DNA of 64,000 nucleotides from NCBI RefSeq assembly GCF_036226925.1, contig NZ_CP109031.1, forward strand, positions 2,728,001-2,792,000, read 5' to 3'. A program made the position numbers and the translations under genes. The stretch comes from Streptomyces sp. NBC_00659. GTDB taxonomy: Bacteria; Actinomycetota; Actinomycetes; Streptomycetales; Streptomycetaceae. Below the pieces are notes generated by a model, which made no database searches, was not told the origin of the DNA, and saw only the letters and a program-made list of their open reading frames with translations. Numbering within the stretch: the first letter of the stretch is position 1; each line of letters starts with the position of its first letter. Below are positions 17,069-25,807 of the stretch, in pieces.

Positions 17069-17132
17069 GGGTCGTACGGTCGTACAGGTCACACGAGTGG
17101 TGCGGGTGGAACGAACCGTGCGGCGGGCGGGG

Positions 17133-17999
<867 letters not shown>

Positions 18000-18206
18000 T
18001 TATGAGGACCGGCCGCCGCAGCGGGCAAGAGCCTCATTCCGGCCAGCCGCCGCCCGGCCCCGCGGCGCACCACCTCCGGCCGGCCGCCGCCCGGCCCCCG
18101 CGGTGCCCCGCCTCCGGACAGAACGCCACTCGCCCCGCGCCCCCGCCACCGGGCGGAACCCCGCTTACAGTGGAGAGGAGTTCCGGCGTCTTCTGGGGGT
18201 GCGGGC

Positions 18207-19100
18207 GTGGCGAACGGCGGACCCGTGGAGCACGGCTACCCGCATCTGGACACGGTGCGGGCATCGGTCACCGCGCTCTACAAGCGGCTCTCGTACGACA
18301 CCATCCACACCTTCGCGACCAGCGTGGCGCCCGCCGACGTGGCCTTCGCGGACGTCGACGACCTGCATCTGGGCGCGCAGCGCGTCGCCCGTGAGATGGT
18401 GCGGCACTACCGGCTGCCGGACGCCCGGATGATCGTCGGCTTCCGCGAGATGACCCACGCGGCGCATGTCGAACTCGCCGCGGGGCCCGAGTACTTCATC
18501 GAGCTCAACGACCGCTTCCGCACCCACCGCAGGGACATCGGCGCCGCCCTCGCCCACGAGGTGATGCACGTCTATCTGCACCGCCTGGACCTCTCGTTCC
18601 CCGGCACCCGCGACACCGAGATCCTCACCGACACGGCCGCGGCCTACCTCGGCACGGGCTGGCTCCTTCTCGACGCCTACCGCGAGGACGCCGCGTCCTC
18701 GCAGAAACTCGGCTATCTGACACCCGAGGAGTTCGGTTACGTCCTCGCCAAGCGCGCTCTGGTCTTCGGCGAGGACCCCTCGGTGTGGTTCACCAGCCCG
18801 CAGGCGTACACCGCGTACACCAAGGGCATGGAGCTGGCCCTGCGTGACGGGCGGCAGCCCCCGCTGACCGCGGCCGGCTGGGCGGGGCGGCGCCGTTACG
18901 CCAGGGACCGCCGCCACGCCCAGGAGCACCACACCCCCGAGCACTCCGGCGTGCCCTACGCCTTCGCGCCCGACGACCGCGGACCGCTGCGCGTCTCCTT
19001 CCCGTGCCCCACCTGCCACCAGCGCATCAGGGTGCCGGTCCGGGGCCGGGTACGGGCGCGTTGCGCGCTGTGCCGGACGGTGCTGGAGTGCGACACCTGA
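18207..19100 (+). CDS. Putative zinc metallopeptidase with C-terminal zinc ribbon (unnamed family)
   Basis: A 297-aa cytoplasmic protein with no signal peptide. Residues 117-121 are HEVMH, a gluzincin/minigluzincin-like zinc site. Glu138 in TEILTDTAA, 17 residues on, could be the third ligand. The C-terminus (267-294) has CPTC and CALC pairs 20 residues apart, forming a zinc ribbon. I do not recognise a named family. A nucleic-acid- or protein-bound protease is possible but unproven. The GTG start has GGGGGTG upstream. It diverges from the trypsin gene across 291 bp that contain only GC-rich direct repeats (18050-18110). Confidence 0.7.
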   Translation: MANGGPVEHGYPHLDTVRASVTALYKRLSYDTIHTFATSVAPADVAFADVDDLHLGAQRVAREMVRHYRLPDARMIVGFREMTHAAHVELAAGPEYFIELNDRFRTHRRDIGAALAHEVMHVYLHRLDLSFPGTRDTEILTDTAAAYLGTGWLLLDAYREDAASSQKLGYLTPEEFGYVLAKRALVFGEDPSVWFTSPQAYTAYTKGMELALRDGRQPPLTAAGWAGRRRYARDRRHAQEHHTPEHSGVPYAFAPDDRGPLRVSFPCPTCHQRIRVPVRGRVRARCALCRTVLECDT

Positions 19101-19221
19101 GGGCCGGCCCCGTGCGCCGCCCCGCGCGTGCGCCGTTCGTGGCGCCGGGGGGCGGGCCGGGTGAGGCAGAACACCCCGAAAGCCTTTGCCTCGCGTGTCC
19201 GTGGCGAGCGAGGGTCGAAGG

Positions 19222-19974
19222 ATGAGCACGAACGACCCCACCGCACTCCTCTTCCCCGCCCTGTACGAGGGCGACGAGGACGCGGTCGTACGGCTGCTGC
19301 GTGCCGGGGTGAGCCCGGAGGCGGTCGACGAGGACGGCCAGAGCGCCCTGTATCTGGCGGCGGTGAGCGACCGGCCCGGTGTCGTGCGGCTGCTGCTGGC
19401 CGCCGGCGCCGAGCCCGACCGGCTGAGTCTGGGCACGGACGCTCCGCTGTGCGGGGCGGCCTGCGGCGGTCACACGGAGGTGGTGCGCGCCCTGCTGTCG
19501 GCGGGAGCGTACCCGGACACCGTGGAGGCGTTCGGTTTCACCGCGCTGACCTGGGCCCTGCGGCGGGGTCACACCGCCGTCGCGGAGGCGCTCCTGGGGG
19601 CGGGCGCGGACCCGGGCCGGCCCGGACCGGCGGGCGAGCCCCCGCTGGTGACGGCGGCGCACCGGGGTTCGGCCGGCTGTGTACGGGCGCTGCTCGCGTA
19701 CGGGGCGGGCGCGCGGGGCGAGGCGCTGGCGGAGGCCCGCCGGCTGCTCGGCGTCGGCGTCGGCGTCGAGGCGGAGCTGCGGGAGGGTCTGGCCCGCGCG
19801 CACGGCTCCGGCCACGCTTTCGTCACCCACCGGCATCCTTCGCCCGAGGGCGTCACCGTCGAGGTCCAGCTCCTGGACGCCCGGGGCCGGCCGTTCGCGG
19901 GTGACGACCTCCAGACCGGGCACGCGGAGATCGTCGCCCTGCTGAAGGCGAGCACGACCCGCTCCGGGCGCTGA
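19222..19974 (+). CDS. Ankyrin repeat protein
   Basis: A 250-aa protein with four to five ankyrin repeats between about residues 12 and 150 (ALYLAAVSDRPGVVRLLLAAG, ALTWALRRGHTAVAEALLGAG patterns). A C-terminal region (190-235) without repeats includes a GHAEIVALL helix. Ankyrin stacks bind proteins; no partner is evident. The start is ATG 19222 with GAAGG just upstream. It is convergent with the SDR gene, only 3 bp away. Confidence 0.85.
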   Translation: MSTNDPTALLFPALYEGDEDAVVRLLRAGVSPEAVDEDGQSALYLAAVSDRPGVVRLLLAAGAEPDRLSLGTDAPLCGAACGGHTEVVRALLSAGAYPDTVEAFGFTALTWALRRGHTAVAEALLGAGADPGRPGPAGEPPLVTAAHRGSAGCVRALLAYGAGARGEALAEARRLLGVGVGVEAELREGLARAHGSGHAFVTHRHPSPEGVTVEVQLLDARGRPFAGDDLQTGHAEIVALLKASTTRSGR

Positions 19975-19977
19975 GGC

Positions 19978-20892
19978 TCACCGCGCCCCGTACACCGCCC
20001 CCGGAGTCCCGGCCCGCGTCAGGAGTTCGCGGGCCGTCTCGCCGGCCTCCGCCGGGGTCCACCGGGCGCCCTTGTCGGCGCCGGGGCCCGGCCGCCAGCC
20101 CTCCATCACCGTGATCCTGCCGCCCTCGGTCTCGAAGACGCGGCCGGTGACCCCGGCGCTGGCGGCCGATCCGAGCCAGACGACCAGCGGGGAGACGTTG
20201 CCGGGGTCCATGGTGTCGAATCCGCTGCCGGGGACCGCCATGGTGTCGGCGAAGGCGCGCTCGGTCATCCGCGTGCGGGCGGCCGGGGCGATGGCGTTGA
20301 CCTGGACGCCGTGGTGTTCCATCTCGGCCGCCGCGACCAGTGTCAGGGCGACGATGCCGGCCTTGGCGGCGCTGTAGTTGCCCTGCCCGACCGACCCGAG
20401 CAGGCCCGCGCCGCTGCTGGTGTTGACGACCCTGGCGTCGGGCGCGCGGCCCGCCTTCGCCTCCGCGCGCCAGTGTGCCGCCGCCTGCCTGAGCGGCAGG
20501 AAGTGGCCCTTCAGGTGGACCCGCATGACGGCGTCCCAGTCGTCCTCGTCGAGGTTGACCAGCATGCGGTCGCGCAGGAATCCGGCGTTGTTGACGAGGG
20601 TGTCGAGCCTCCCGTACGTCTCCAGAGCGGTGCGGACGAGGGACGCGGCGCCCTCGGCCGTCGCGATGTCGCCGCCGTGGGCGACCGCCTCGCCGCCCGC
20701 CGCGCAGATCTCGTCGGCCACCTGCCGGGCCGGGCTGTCCGCCGCGGGGGTGCCGTCGAGGCCGACGCCGAGGTCGTTGACGACGAGCCGGGCTCCCTCC
20801 GCGGCGTACGCCAGGGCGTGTGCCCTGCCGAGCCCGCGGCCCGCGCCCGTGACGATCACGACCCGCTCCTCGCACAGCCGTCGTGCGCTCAT
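19978..20892 (-). CDS. Short-chain dehydrogenase, Rv3548c-like (steroid C/D-ring cluster)
   Basis: A 304-aa SDR with cofactor motif GAGRGLG, NNAG, the active-site Ser and YSAAK. The insert before the Tyr and the C-terminal extension are typical of the long hydroxyacyl-CoA dehydrogenase type. The ATG overlaps the stop of the next SDR (ATGA). In Mycobacterium tuberculosis the pair Rv3548c-Rv3549c occupies the same place beside echA20 in the KstR2 regulon. A beta-oxidation-like dehydrogenation of a ring-derived CoA ester is likely. The exact step is not established here. Confidence 0.83.
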   Translation of the reverse strand: MSARRLCEERVVIVTGAGRGLGRAHALAYAAEGARLVVNDLGVGLDGTPAADSPARQVADEICAAGGEAVAHGGDIATAEGAASLVRTALETYGRLDTLVNNAGFLRDRMLVNLDEDDWDAVMRVHLKGHFLPLRQAAAHWRAEAKAGRAPDARVVNTSSGAGLLGSVGQGNYSAAKAGIVALTLVAAAEMEHHGVQVNAIAPAARTRMTERAFADTMAVPGSGFDTMDPGNVSPLVVWLGSAASAGVTGRVFETEGGRITVMEGWRPGPGADKGARWTPAEAGETARELLTRAGTPGAVYGAR

Positions 20893-21683
20893 CGTGTTTC
20901 TCCCCGCTGGTCCTTGTTGGCGGTGGCGGCGTCGAGGAAGGCGGGCCGCTCCCCGCCTCCGTGGACGAGGACGGAGGCCCCGCTGATGTAGGCGGCGGCG
21001 TCGGAGGCGAGGAAGACGGCGGCGGCGCCGACGTCGGAGGGCTGGGCGAGGCGGCCCAGCGGGACGGTGCGGGCGACGGCGGCGAGGCCGTCCTCGCCGC
21101 CGTAGTGCAGATGGGCGAGTTCGGTGCGGACCATGCCGACGACCAGGGTGTTGACCCGGATCTCCGGTGCCCACTCGACGGCCATCGAGCGGGCCAGGTG
21201 CTCCAGTCCGGCCTTGGCGGCGCCGTAGGCCGCGGAGCCGGGCGAGGGGCGCGATCCGCTCACGCTGCCGATCATCACGATCGAGCCCCGGTTCCGCCTG
21301 AGGTGGTCGCGGGCCGCGATCGACGCGGTGAGCGGGGCGGTGAGGTTGAGCTCGATCACCCGGGCGTGCCGCTCGGCGTCGGCCTCGGCCAGCGGCCGGT
21401 AGGGGGCGCCGCCCGCGTTGTTGACCAGGACGTCGAGCCGGGGCAGGGCGTCGAAGAAGGCGTGTACCGCGGCCGGGTCGCGCAGGTCGAGGGGGACGAA
21501 GTCGGCCTTGCCCAGGGGGGCTTCGGGCGGCCGTCGGGCGCAGACCACGACGTGGGCGCCGGCTCGCTGGAAGGCGCGGGTGATGCCCGCGCCGACGCCT
21601 CGGGTGCCGCCGGTGACGACGACGGTCCGGCCGCCGAGGTCCACGGCGGATCCGGGCCGGTCCATGGTGTCCGGGTTGTCCAC
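20889..21683 (-). CDS. Short-chain dehydrogenase, Rv3549c-like (steroid C/D-ring cluster)
   Basis: A 264-aa SDR with GGTRGVG cofactor loop, NNAG, active-site Ser and YGAAK, and a normal C-terminal HGGG ending. It is the first gene of the leftward arm, diverging from echA20 across a 76-bp promoter that holds a KstR2-like operator. A GTG start at 21683 is assumed. Later starts at MDRPGS are possible. Position and pairing with the downstream SDR match Rv3549c. Confidence 0.83.
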   Translation of the reverse strand: MDNPDTMDRPGSAVDLGGRTVVVTGGTRGVGAGITRAFQRAGAHVVVCARRPPEAPLGKADFVPLDLRDPAAVHAFFDALPRLDVLVNNAGGAPYRPLAEADAERHARVIELNLTAPLTASIAARDHLRRNRGSIVMIGSVSGSRPSPGSAAYGAAKAGLEHLARSMAVEWAPEIRVNTLVVGMVRTELAHLHYGGEDGLAAVARTVPLGRLAQPSDVGAAAVFLASDAAAYISGASVLVHGGGERPAFLDAATANKDQRGETR

Positions 21684-21727
21684 AGGGCCTCCCGCGCGAC
21701 CGCGATCGCTGCTAGCTTCGCATCACA

Positions 21728-21747
21728 CCTAACAAACGTTTGGTGGA
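21728..21747. promoter_or_regulatory. KstR2-like operator in the SDR/echA20 divergent promoter
   Basis: The 20-bp sequence CCTAACAAACGTTTGGTGGA is an imperfect palindrome centred on CAAACGTTTG. It matches 8 of 10 fixed positions of the reported KstR2 motif AnCAAGnnCTTGnT (from memory). It lies 13 bp before the echA20 start and 45 bp from the SDR start, where a repressor would block both promoters. A second copy is at 29841-29860. Confidence 0.65.
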
Positions 21748-21759
21748 AAGGTAGCTGAT

Positions 21760-22518
21760 GTGCCCATGGGTGTCTCCACCTCGTCCCCGGAAAAGGGGAT
21801 TTCCGTCGTCACGGTCGACTTCCCGCCGGTGAACGCGCTGCCGGTGCGGGGCTGGTTCGACCTCGCCGACGCCGTGCGCGCGGCGGGCGGCGACCCGGGG
21901 GTCCGCTGTGTCGTCCTGAGAGCGGAGGGGCGCGGGTTCAACGCGGGCGTCGACATCAAGGAGCTTCAGCGCGACCCGACCGGCCGGGGGGCGCTGATCG
22001 GCGCGAACCGCGGCTGCGCCGAGGCCTTCGCCGCGGTGTACGAGTGCGAGGTGCCCGTCGTGGCCGCGGTGCACGGTTTCTGCCTGGGCGGCGGCATCGG
22101 GCTGGTGGGGAACGCGGACGCGATCGTGGCGAGCGAGGACGCCGTCTTCGGCCTGCCCGAGCTGGATCGCGGCGCGCTCGGGGCGGCCACGCATCTGGCG
22201 CGTCTCGTCCCGCAGCATCTGATGCGGGTCCTGTACTACACCTCGCGCACGGTGACGGCGGCCGAGCTGCACGCGCACGGCTCGGTGTGGCGGGTCGTGC
22301 CGGGCGGGGAGCTGCGGGCGGCGGCGCTGGAGCTGGCGCGCGAGATCGCGGCCAAGGACGGGCAGCTCGTCCGGCTCGCCAAGGCCGCCATCAACGGCAT
22401 CGATCCCGTCGACGTGCGCCGCAGCTACCGCTTCGAGCAGGGCTTCACCTTCGAGGCCGCTCTGGCCGGTGTGGCCGCCCGCGTCCGTGACACCTTCGGC
22501 AAGGAGGCACCCCGGTGA
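21760..22518 (+). CDS. echA20: Enoyl-CoA hydratase/crotonase-family ring-opening enzyme EchA20
   Basis: A 252-aa crotonase-fold protein. The first oxyanion segment is RGFNAGVDIKEL and the second is HGFCLGGGIGLVGNADAI; PELDRGALG replaces the usual catalytic Glu segment. In Mycobacterium and Rhodococcus EchA20 hydrolyses the last D ring of the steroid nucleus (HIEC-CoA) during HIP catabolism. The GTG start at 21760 has GGAAAGG upstream. An ATG two codons on is possible. Its stop overlaps ipdA (GTGA). Identification rests on sequence type plus the conserved neighbourhood. Confidence 0.83.
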   Translation: MPMGVSTSSPEKGISVVTVDFPPVNALPVRGWFDLADAVRAAGGDPGVRCVVLRAEGRGFNAGVDIKELQRDPTGRGALIGANRGCAEAFAAVYECEVPVVAAVHGFCLGGGIGLVGNADAIVASEDAVFGLPELDRGALGAATHLARLVPQHLMRVLYYTSRTVTAAELHAHGSVWRVVPGGELRAAALELAREIAAKDGQLVRLAKAAINGIDPVDVRRSYRFEQGFTFEAALAGVAARVRDTFGKEAPR

Positions 22519-23381
22519 GCGACAAGACCATGTCGGCGCAGGACGTCGTCGGCCGGCTGGAGAGCGGGATGACGCTCGGCATCGGCGGCTGGGGCTCGCG
22601 CCGCAAGCCGATGGCCCTGGTGAGAGCGCTGCTCCGCAGCGAGATCACCGATCTGACCGTCGTGTCGTACGGCGGCCCGGACGTCGGGCTGCTCGCCGCC
22701 GCCGGCCGGATCCGCACCCTGGTCACCGCCTTCGTGACGCTCGATTCCGTCCCGCTGGAACCGCACTACCGCGCGGCCCGCGAGCGCGGCGCGTTCGAGC
22801 TGAGGGAGGTGGACGAGGCGATGTTCATGTGGGGGCTGCACGCGGCGGCGAACCGGCTGCCGTTCCTCCCGGTGCGCGCGGGGCTCGGTTCGGACGTGAT
22901 GCGGGTCGATCCAGGTCTGCGGACGGTCACTTCGCCGTATCCGGACCCGGTCTCGGGGATACGGGAGGAGTTCGTCGCGATGCCCGCGCTGCGTCTGGAC
23001 GCGGCCCTGGTCCACATGAACCGGGCGGACCGCGCGGGCAACGGCCAGTATCTGGGACCCGATCCATACTTCGACGACCTGTTCTGCGAGGCGGCGGACG
23101 CGGCGTACGTCTCCTGCGAGCGGATCGTGGACACGGCGGAGCTGACGAAGGAGGCGGCGCCGCAGACCCTGCTGCTCCAGCGTTCCTTCGTGACCGGTGT
23201 GGTGGAGACGCCGAACGGGGCGCACTTCACCTCGTGCGTTCCGGACTACGGACGGGACGAGGCCTTCCAGAAGCTGTACGCGACCACGCCGTACGCCGGG
23301 TTCGCCGAGCGGTTCCTCGGCGGCGGCGAGGAGGCCTATCAGAGCGCCGTGCGCACCTGGCGGAAGGAGCGGGACCAGTGA
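22515..23381 (+). CDS. ipdA: CoA-transferase-like ring hydrolase alpha subunit IpdA
   Basis: A 288-aa class I CoA-transferase alpha-type subunit (SGMTLGIGGWGSRRKPMALV, then a GGPDVGLL loop). With IpdB it forms a heteromeric enzyme. In actinobacterial steroid degraders this works as a hydrolase that opens the C ring of COCHEA-CoA rather than as a transferase. It is longer than IpdB, as expected. The GTG start overlaps the echA20 stop, and its own stop overlaps the ipdB start (GTGA). Confidence 0.85.
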   Translation: MSDKTMSAQDVVGRLESGMTLGIGGWGSRRKPMALVRALLRSEITDLTVVSYGGPDVGLLAAAGRIRTLVTAFVTLDSVPLEPHYRAARERGAFELREVDEAMFMWGLHAAANRLPFLPVRAGLGSDVMRVDPGLRTVTSPYPDPVSGIREEFVAMPALRLDAALVHMNRADRAGNGQYLGPDPYFDDLFCEAADAAYVSCERIVDTAELTKEAAPQTLLLQRSFVTGVVETPNGAHFTSCVPDYGRDEAFQKLYATTPYAGFAERFLGGGEEAYQSAVRTWRKERDQ

Positions 23382-24151
23382 GCGTCAGCCGAGCCGAGTA
23401 CTGCGTGATCGCGTGCGCCGAGGCGTGGCGGGACAACGGCGAGGTACTCGCCAGTCCGATGGGTCTGATCCCGTCGATCGGCGCCCGGCTGGCCCGGCAC
23501 ACCTTCTCGCCGGATCTGCTGCTGACCGACGGTGAGGCGCTGCTCGTCGGTCTCGACGGCAGCCCGGAGGGCTGGCTGCCGTACCGAAGGCATCTGACGG
23601 CGGTGACCGGCGGGCGGCGGCACGTGATGATGGGCGCGAGCCAGATCGACCGGTTCGGCAACCAGAACATCGCGTGCGTCGGCGACTGGTCCCGGCCCCG
23701 GCGGCAGTTGCTGGGCGTGCGCGGAGCCCCGGTCAACACCCTGAACAATCCGACCAGTTACTGGATCCCCAGACACTCGACGCGGGTGTTCGTGGAGCGG
23801 GTCGACCTGGTGTGCGGGGTGGGGTACGACCGGGCCGGTGCCGCTGGGCCGAGCGCCACCCGCTTCCATCGTCTCCCTCGTGTGGTGACCGACCTGGCCG
23901 TCCTGGACTTCGCGACGTCCGATCACTCGATGCGGCTGGTGTCCGTCCACCCGGGCGTGAGCGTCGAACAGGTCGGGGAGGCGACGGGGTTCGGGCTGAC
24001 GGTCCCGGACGAAGTGCCGTTCACCCGCGAACCGACCGCGGAGGAGCTGGAGTTGATCCGCACGGTGCTCGACCCGGCCGGTCGGCGTGAACGCGAGGTA
24101 CCCGATCCACGGGGCACCTCGACCGGTGGTCCGGGCGGGGGCGGGAGCTGA
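23378..24151 (+). CDS. ipdB: CoA-transferase-like ring hydrolase beta subunit IpdB
   Basis: A 257-aa class I CoA-transferase beta-type subunit (LLTDGEALLVG, then MGASQIDRFGNQNIACVGDW, where the Gln-x-D-x-x-GN pattern is typical of the family). It pairs with IpdA upstream. The start is the GTG overlapping the ipdA stop, and the stop overlaps the ipdC ATG by one base (TGATG). The last 25 residues are Gly/Pro/Thr-rich and probably disordered. Confidence 0.85.
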   Translation: MSVSRAEYCVIACAEAWRDNGEVLASPMGLIPSIGARLARHTFSPDLLLTDGEALLVGLDGSPEGWLPYRRHLTAVTGGRRHVMMGASQIDRFGNQNIACVGDWSRPRRQLLGVRGAPVNTLNNPTSYWIPRHSTRVFVERVDLVCGVGYDRAGAAGPSATRFHRLPRVVTDLAVLDFATSDHSMRLVSVHPGVSVEQVGEATGFGLTVPDEVPFTREPTAEELELIRTVLDPAGRREREVPDPRGTSTGGPGGGGS

Positions 24152-25287
24152 TGGAGACCGCGCTGACCCGGCTCGTCGGTGTCCGGCATCCCGTCGTGCA
24201 GACCGGCATGGGCTGGGTGGCGGGGCCCCGTCTGGTCTCGGCGACGGCGAACGCGGGGGCGCTGGGCATCCTGGCCTCCGCGACGATGACGCTCGACCAG
24301 CTCCGTGACGCCGTACGGGAGGTCAAGTCGCGTACGGACCGGCCCTTCGGCGTGAATCTGCGCGCCGACGCCGGGGACGCGGGCGACCGGGTGCGGATCA
24401 TCGTCGACGAGGGTGTGCGGGTCGCGTCGTTCGCGCTCGCCCCGTCCCGCGAGCTGATCGCCGGGCTGAAGGAGGCGGGGGTGGTCGTCGTGCCGTCCGT
24501 CGGCGCCCGGCGGCACGCCGAGAAGGTGGCCGCCTGGGGTGCCGACGCGGTGATCGTGCAGGGCGGTGAGGGCGGCGGCCACACCGGGGAGGTGGCGACG
24601 AGCGTGCTGCTGCCCCAGGTGGTGGACGCCGTGGACATCCCGGTGGTGGCGGCGGGCGGCTTCCACGACGGGCGGGGGCTGGTGGCGGCGCTGGCCTACG
24701 GGGCGGCGGGCATCGCGATGGGCACGCGGTTCCTGCTGACCTCCGACTCGACCGTCCCGGACGCGGTGAAGGCGCGGTATCTGGCGGCGACGGTCAAGGA
24801 CGTGACGCTGACGACGGCCGTGGACGGGCTGCCGCACCGCATGCTGCGCAGTGAGCTCGTCGACGCGCTGGAGAGGGCGGGCCGCACGAGGGCGTTCGTC
24901 CGGGCCGTGCGCCACGCGGCCGGGTTCCGGCGGGTCTCCGGCCTCTCCTGGTCCCGCATGATCCGCGACGGCCTCACCATGAAGCACGGCAGGGACCTGT
25001 CCTGGAGTCAGGTCCTGCTCGCCGCCAACACCCCGATGCTCCTGAAGTCGTCGATGGTGGACGGCCGGACGGATCTGGGGGTGATGGCGTCGGGGCAGGT
25101 CGCCGGAGTGATCGAGGACCTGCCGTCCTGCGCGGAACTGGTCGAGCGGGTGATGACGGAAGCGGAGGTGGCTCTCAGCGGCCTTCCCACAGATCGCTTG
25201 TGTACACAACCCGGTGTACACTTGTGCTATGACCGAGACGCTGAGCATCCGCGAGGCCCGTGCGCGACTGGCCGAGATCCTGAGTAA
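24151..25287 (+). CDS. ipdC: FMN-dependent oxidoreductase IpdC (nitronate monooxygenase family), C-terminus altered
   Basis: A 378-aa TIM-barrel flavoprotein of the nitronate monooxygenase family. The phosphate/FMN loops are GGEGGGHTGEV and VVAAGGFHDGRGLVAALAYGA, and the N-terminal motif is QTGMGWVAGPRLV. The Rv3553 orthologue IpdC acts on hydroxylated HIP-CoA-type intermediates. The recognisable family sequence ends near residue 345 (AEVALSGLP). The last 33 residues run on through the toxin-antitoxin operator and 59 bp into the antitoxin gene in another frame. They look like read-through of inserted DNA, so the native C-terminus has probably been replaced. Activity is likely kept because the barrel is complete. 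Confidence 0.82.
   Translation: METALTRLVGVRHPVVQTGMGWVAGPRLVSATANAGALGILASATMTLDQLRDAVREVKSRTDRPFGVNLRADAGDAGDRVRIIVDEGVRVASFALAPSRELIAGLKEAGVVVVPSVGARRHAEKVAAWGADAVIVQGGEGGGHTGEVATSVLLPQVVDAVDIPVVAAGGFHDGRGLVAALAYGAAGIAMGTRFLLTSDSTVPDAVKARYLAATVKDVTLTTAVDGLPHRMLRSELVDALERAGRTRAFVRAVRHAAGFRRVSGLSWSRMIRDGLTMKHGRDLSWSQVLLAANTPMLLKSSMVDGRTDLGVMASGQVAGVIEDLPSCAELVERVMTEAEVALSGLPTDRLCTQPGVHLCYDRDAEHPRGPCATGRDPE
25200..25221. promoter_or_regulatory. Paired GTGTACAC palindromes: toxin-antitoxin operator
   Basis: Two identical 8-bp palindromes GTGTACAC lie at 25200-25207 and 25214-25221, 14 bp apart centre to centre. They are directly before the antitoxin ATG (25229). TGTACA is the core hexamer bound by E. 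coli YefM-YoeB (known literature), so this is a probable autoregulatory site. Confidence 0.7.
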
Positions 25288-25489
25288 CGCCGAGGTCGGC
25301 GAGGTCACGGTGATCACGCGCAAGGGCGAGCGAGTCGGCGCCGTCGTGCCCATAGCGATTCTGGACGCGGTCGAGGAGGCGGCGGACCAATTGCTCGCCC
25401 GGGAAGCAGCCGCGCATCTCGATGAGCCCACGATCTCGATGGCGGAGCTTCTGGCCGACCTGTTCAGTGATGACCAGGGCGCCGCGTGA
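25229..25489 (+). CDS. Antitoxin, Phd/YefM family
   Basis: An 86-aa type II antitoxin. The N-terminal DNA-binding domain has the family pattern SIREARARLAEILSNAEVGE followed by VTVITRKGERVGAVVP. The C-terminal tail (EPTISMAELLADLFSD) would wrap the toxin. ATG 25229 is chosen because it sits right after the operator. The ORF continues upstream to 25214, but only through the palindromes. It overlaps the toxin start by 4 bp. Several A/T-ending codons differ from the neighbours and suggest transfer. Confidence 0.87.
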   Translation: MTETLSIREARARLAEILSNAEVGEVTVITRKGERVGAVVPIAILDAVEEAADQLLAREAAAHLDEPTISMAELLADLFSDDQGAA

Positions 25490-25755
25490 AGTACGCCTTC
25501 CGGTTCACCGCCACCGCCCAGCGACAGCTTCGCGATCTCGACCGGACCAGCGCCATGCGCATCCTCACCGCCCTGACGCGGCTGGGCGACGACCCTTACC
25601 GTGAGGATGCGGACGTCAAGAAGCTCGCGGGGCAAGAGGGCTTGTACCGGCTGCGCGTCGGGGACTTCCGTGTCGCCTACCAGATCGACAACGGTCAACT
25701 GATCGTCCTTGTGGTCAAGGTGGGTAACCGCCGCGACGTGTACCGCTCCCTCTGA
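25486..25755 (+). CDS. Toxin, RelE/ParE superfamily
   Basis: An 89-aa toxin. It has the fold pattern of RelE/ParE proteins: an N-terminal strand (YAFRFTATAQRQLRDL), helical hairpin, then GLYRLRVGDFRVAYQI and the final VVKVGNRRDVYRSL. The basic and aromatic C-terminal residues (Arg82, Arg83, Tyr86) are typical of ribosome-dependent mRNA interferases. It is translationally coupled to the antitoxin. RelE (mRNA cleavage) is favoured over ParE (gyrase), but the distinction is not certain. Confidence 0.85.
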   Translation: MKYAFRFTATAQRQLRDLDRTSAMRILTALTRLGDDPYREDADVKKLAGQEGLYRLRVGDFRVAYQIDNGQLIVLVVKVGNRRDVYRSL

Positions 25756-25807
25756 ACGCCGGTTACCGGCCGGGCAGGAGTGCGAGCGGCGCCCGGCGGG
25801 ACAGTCG

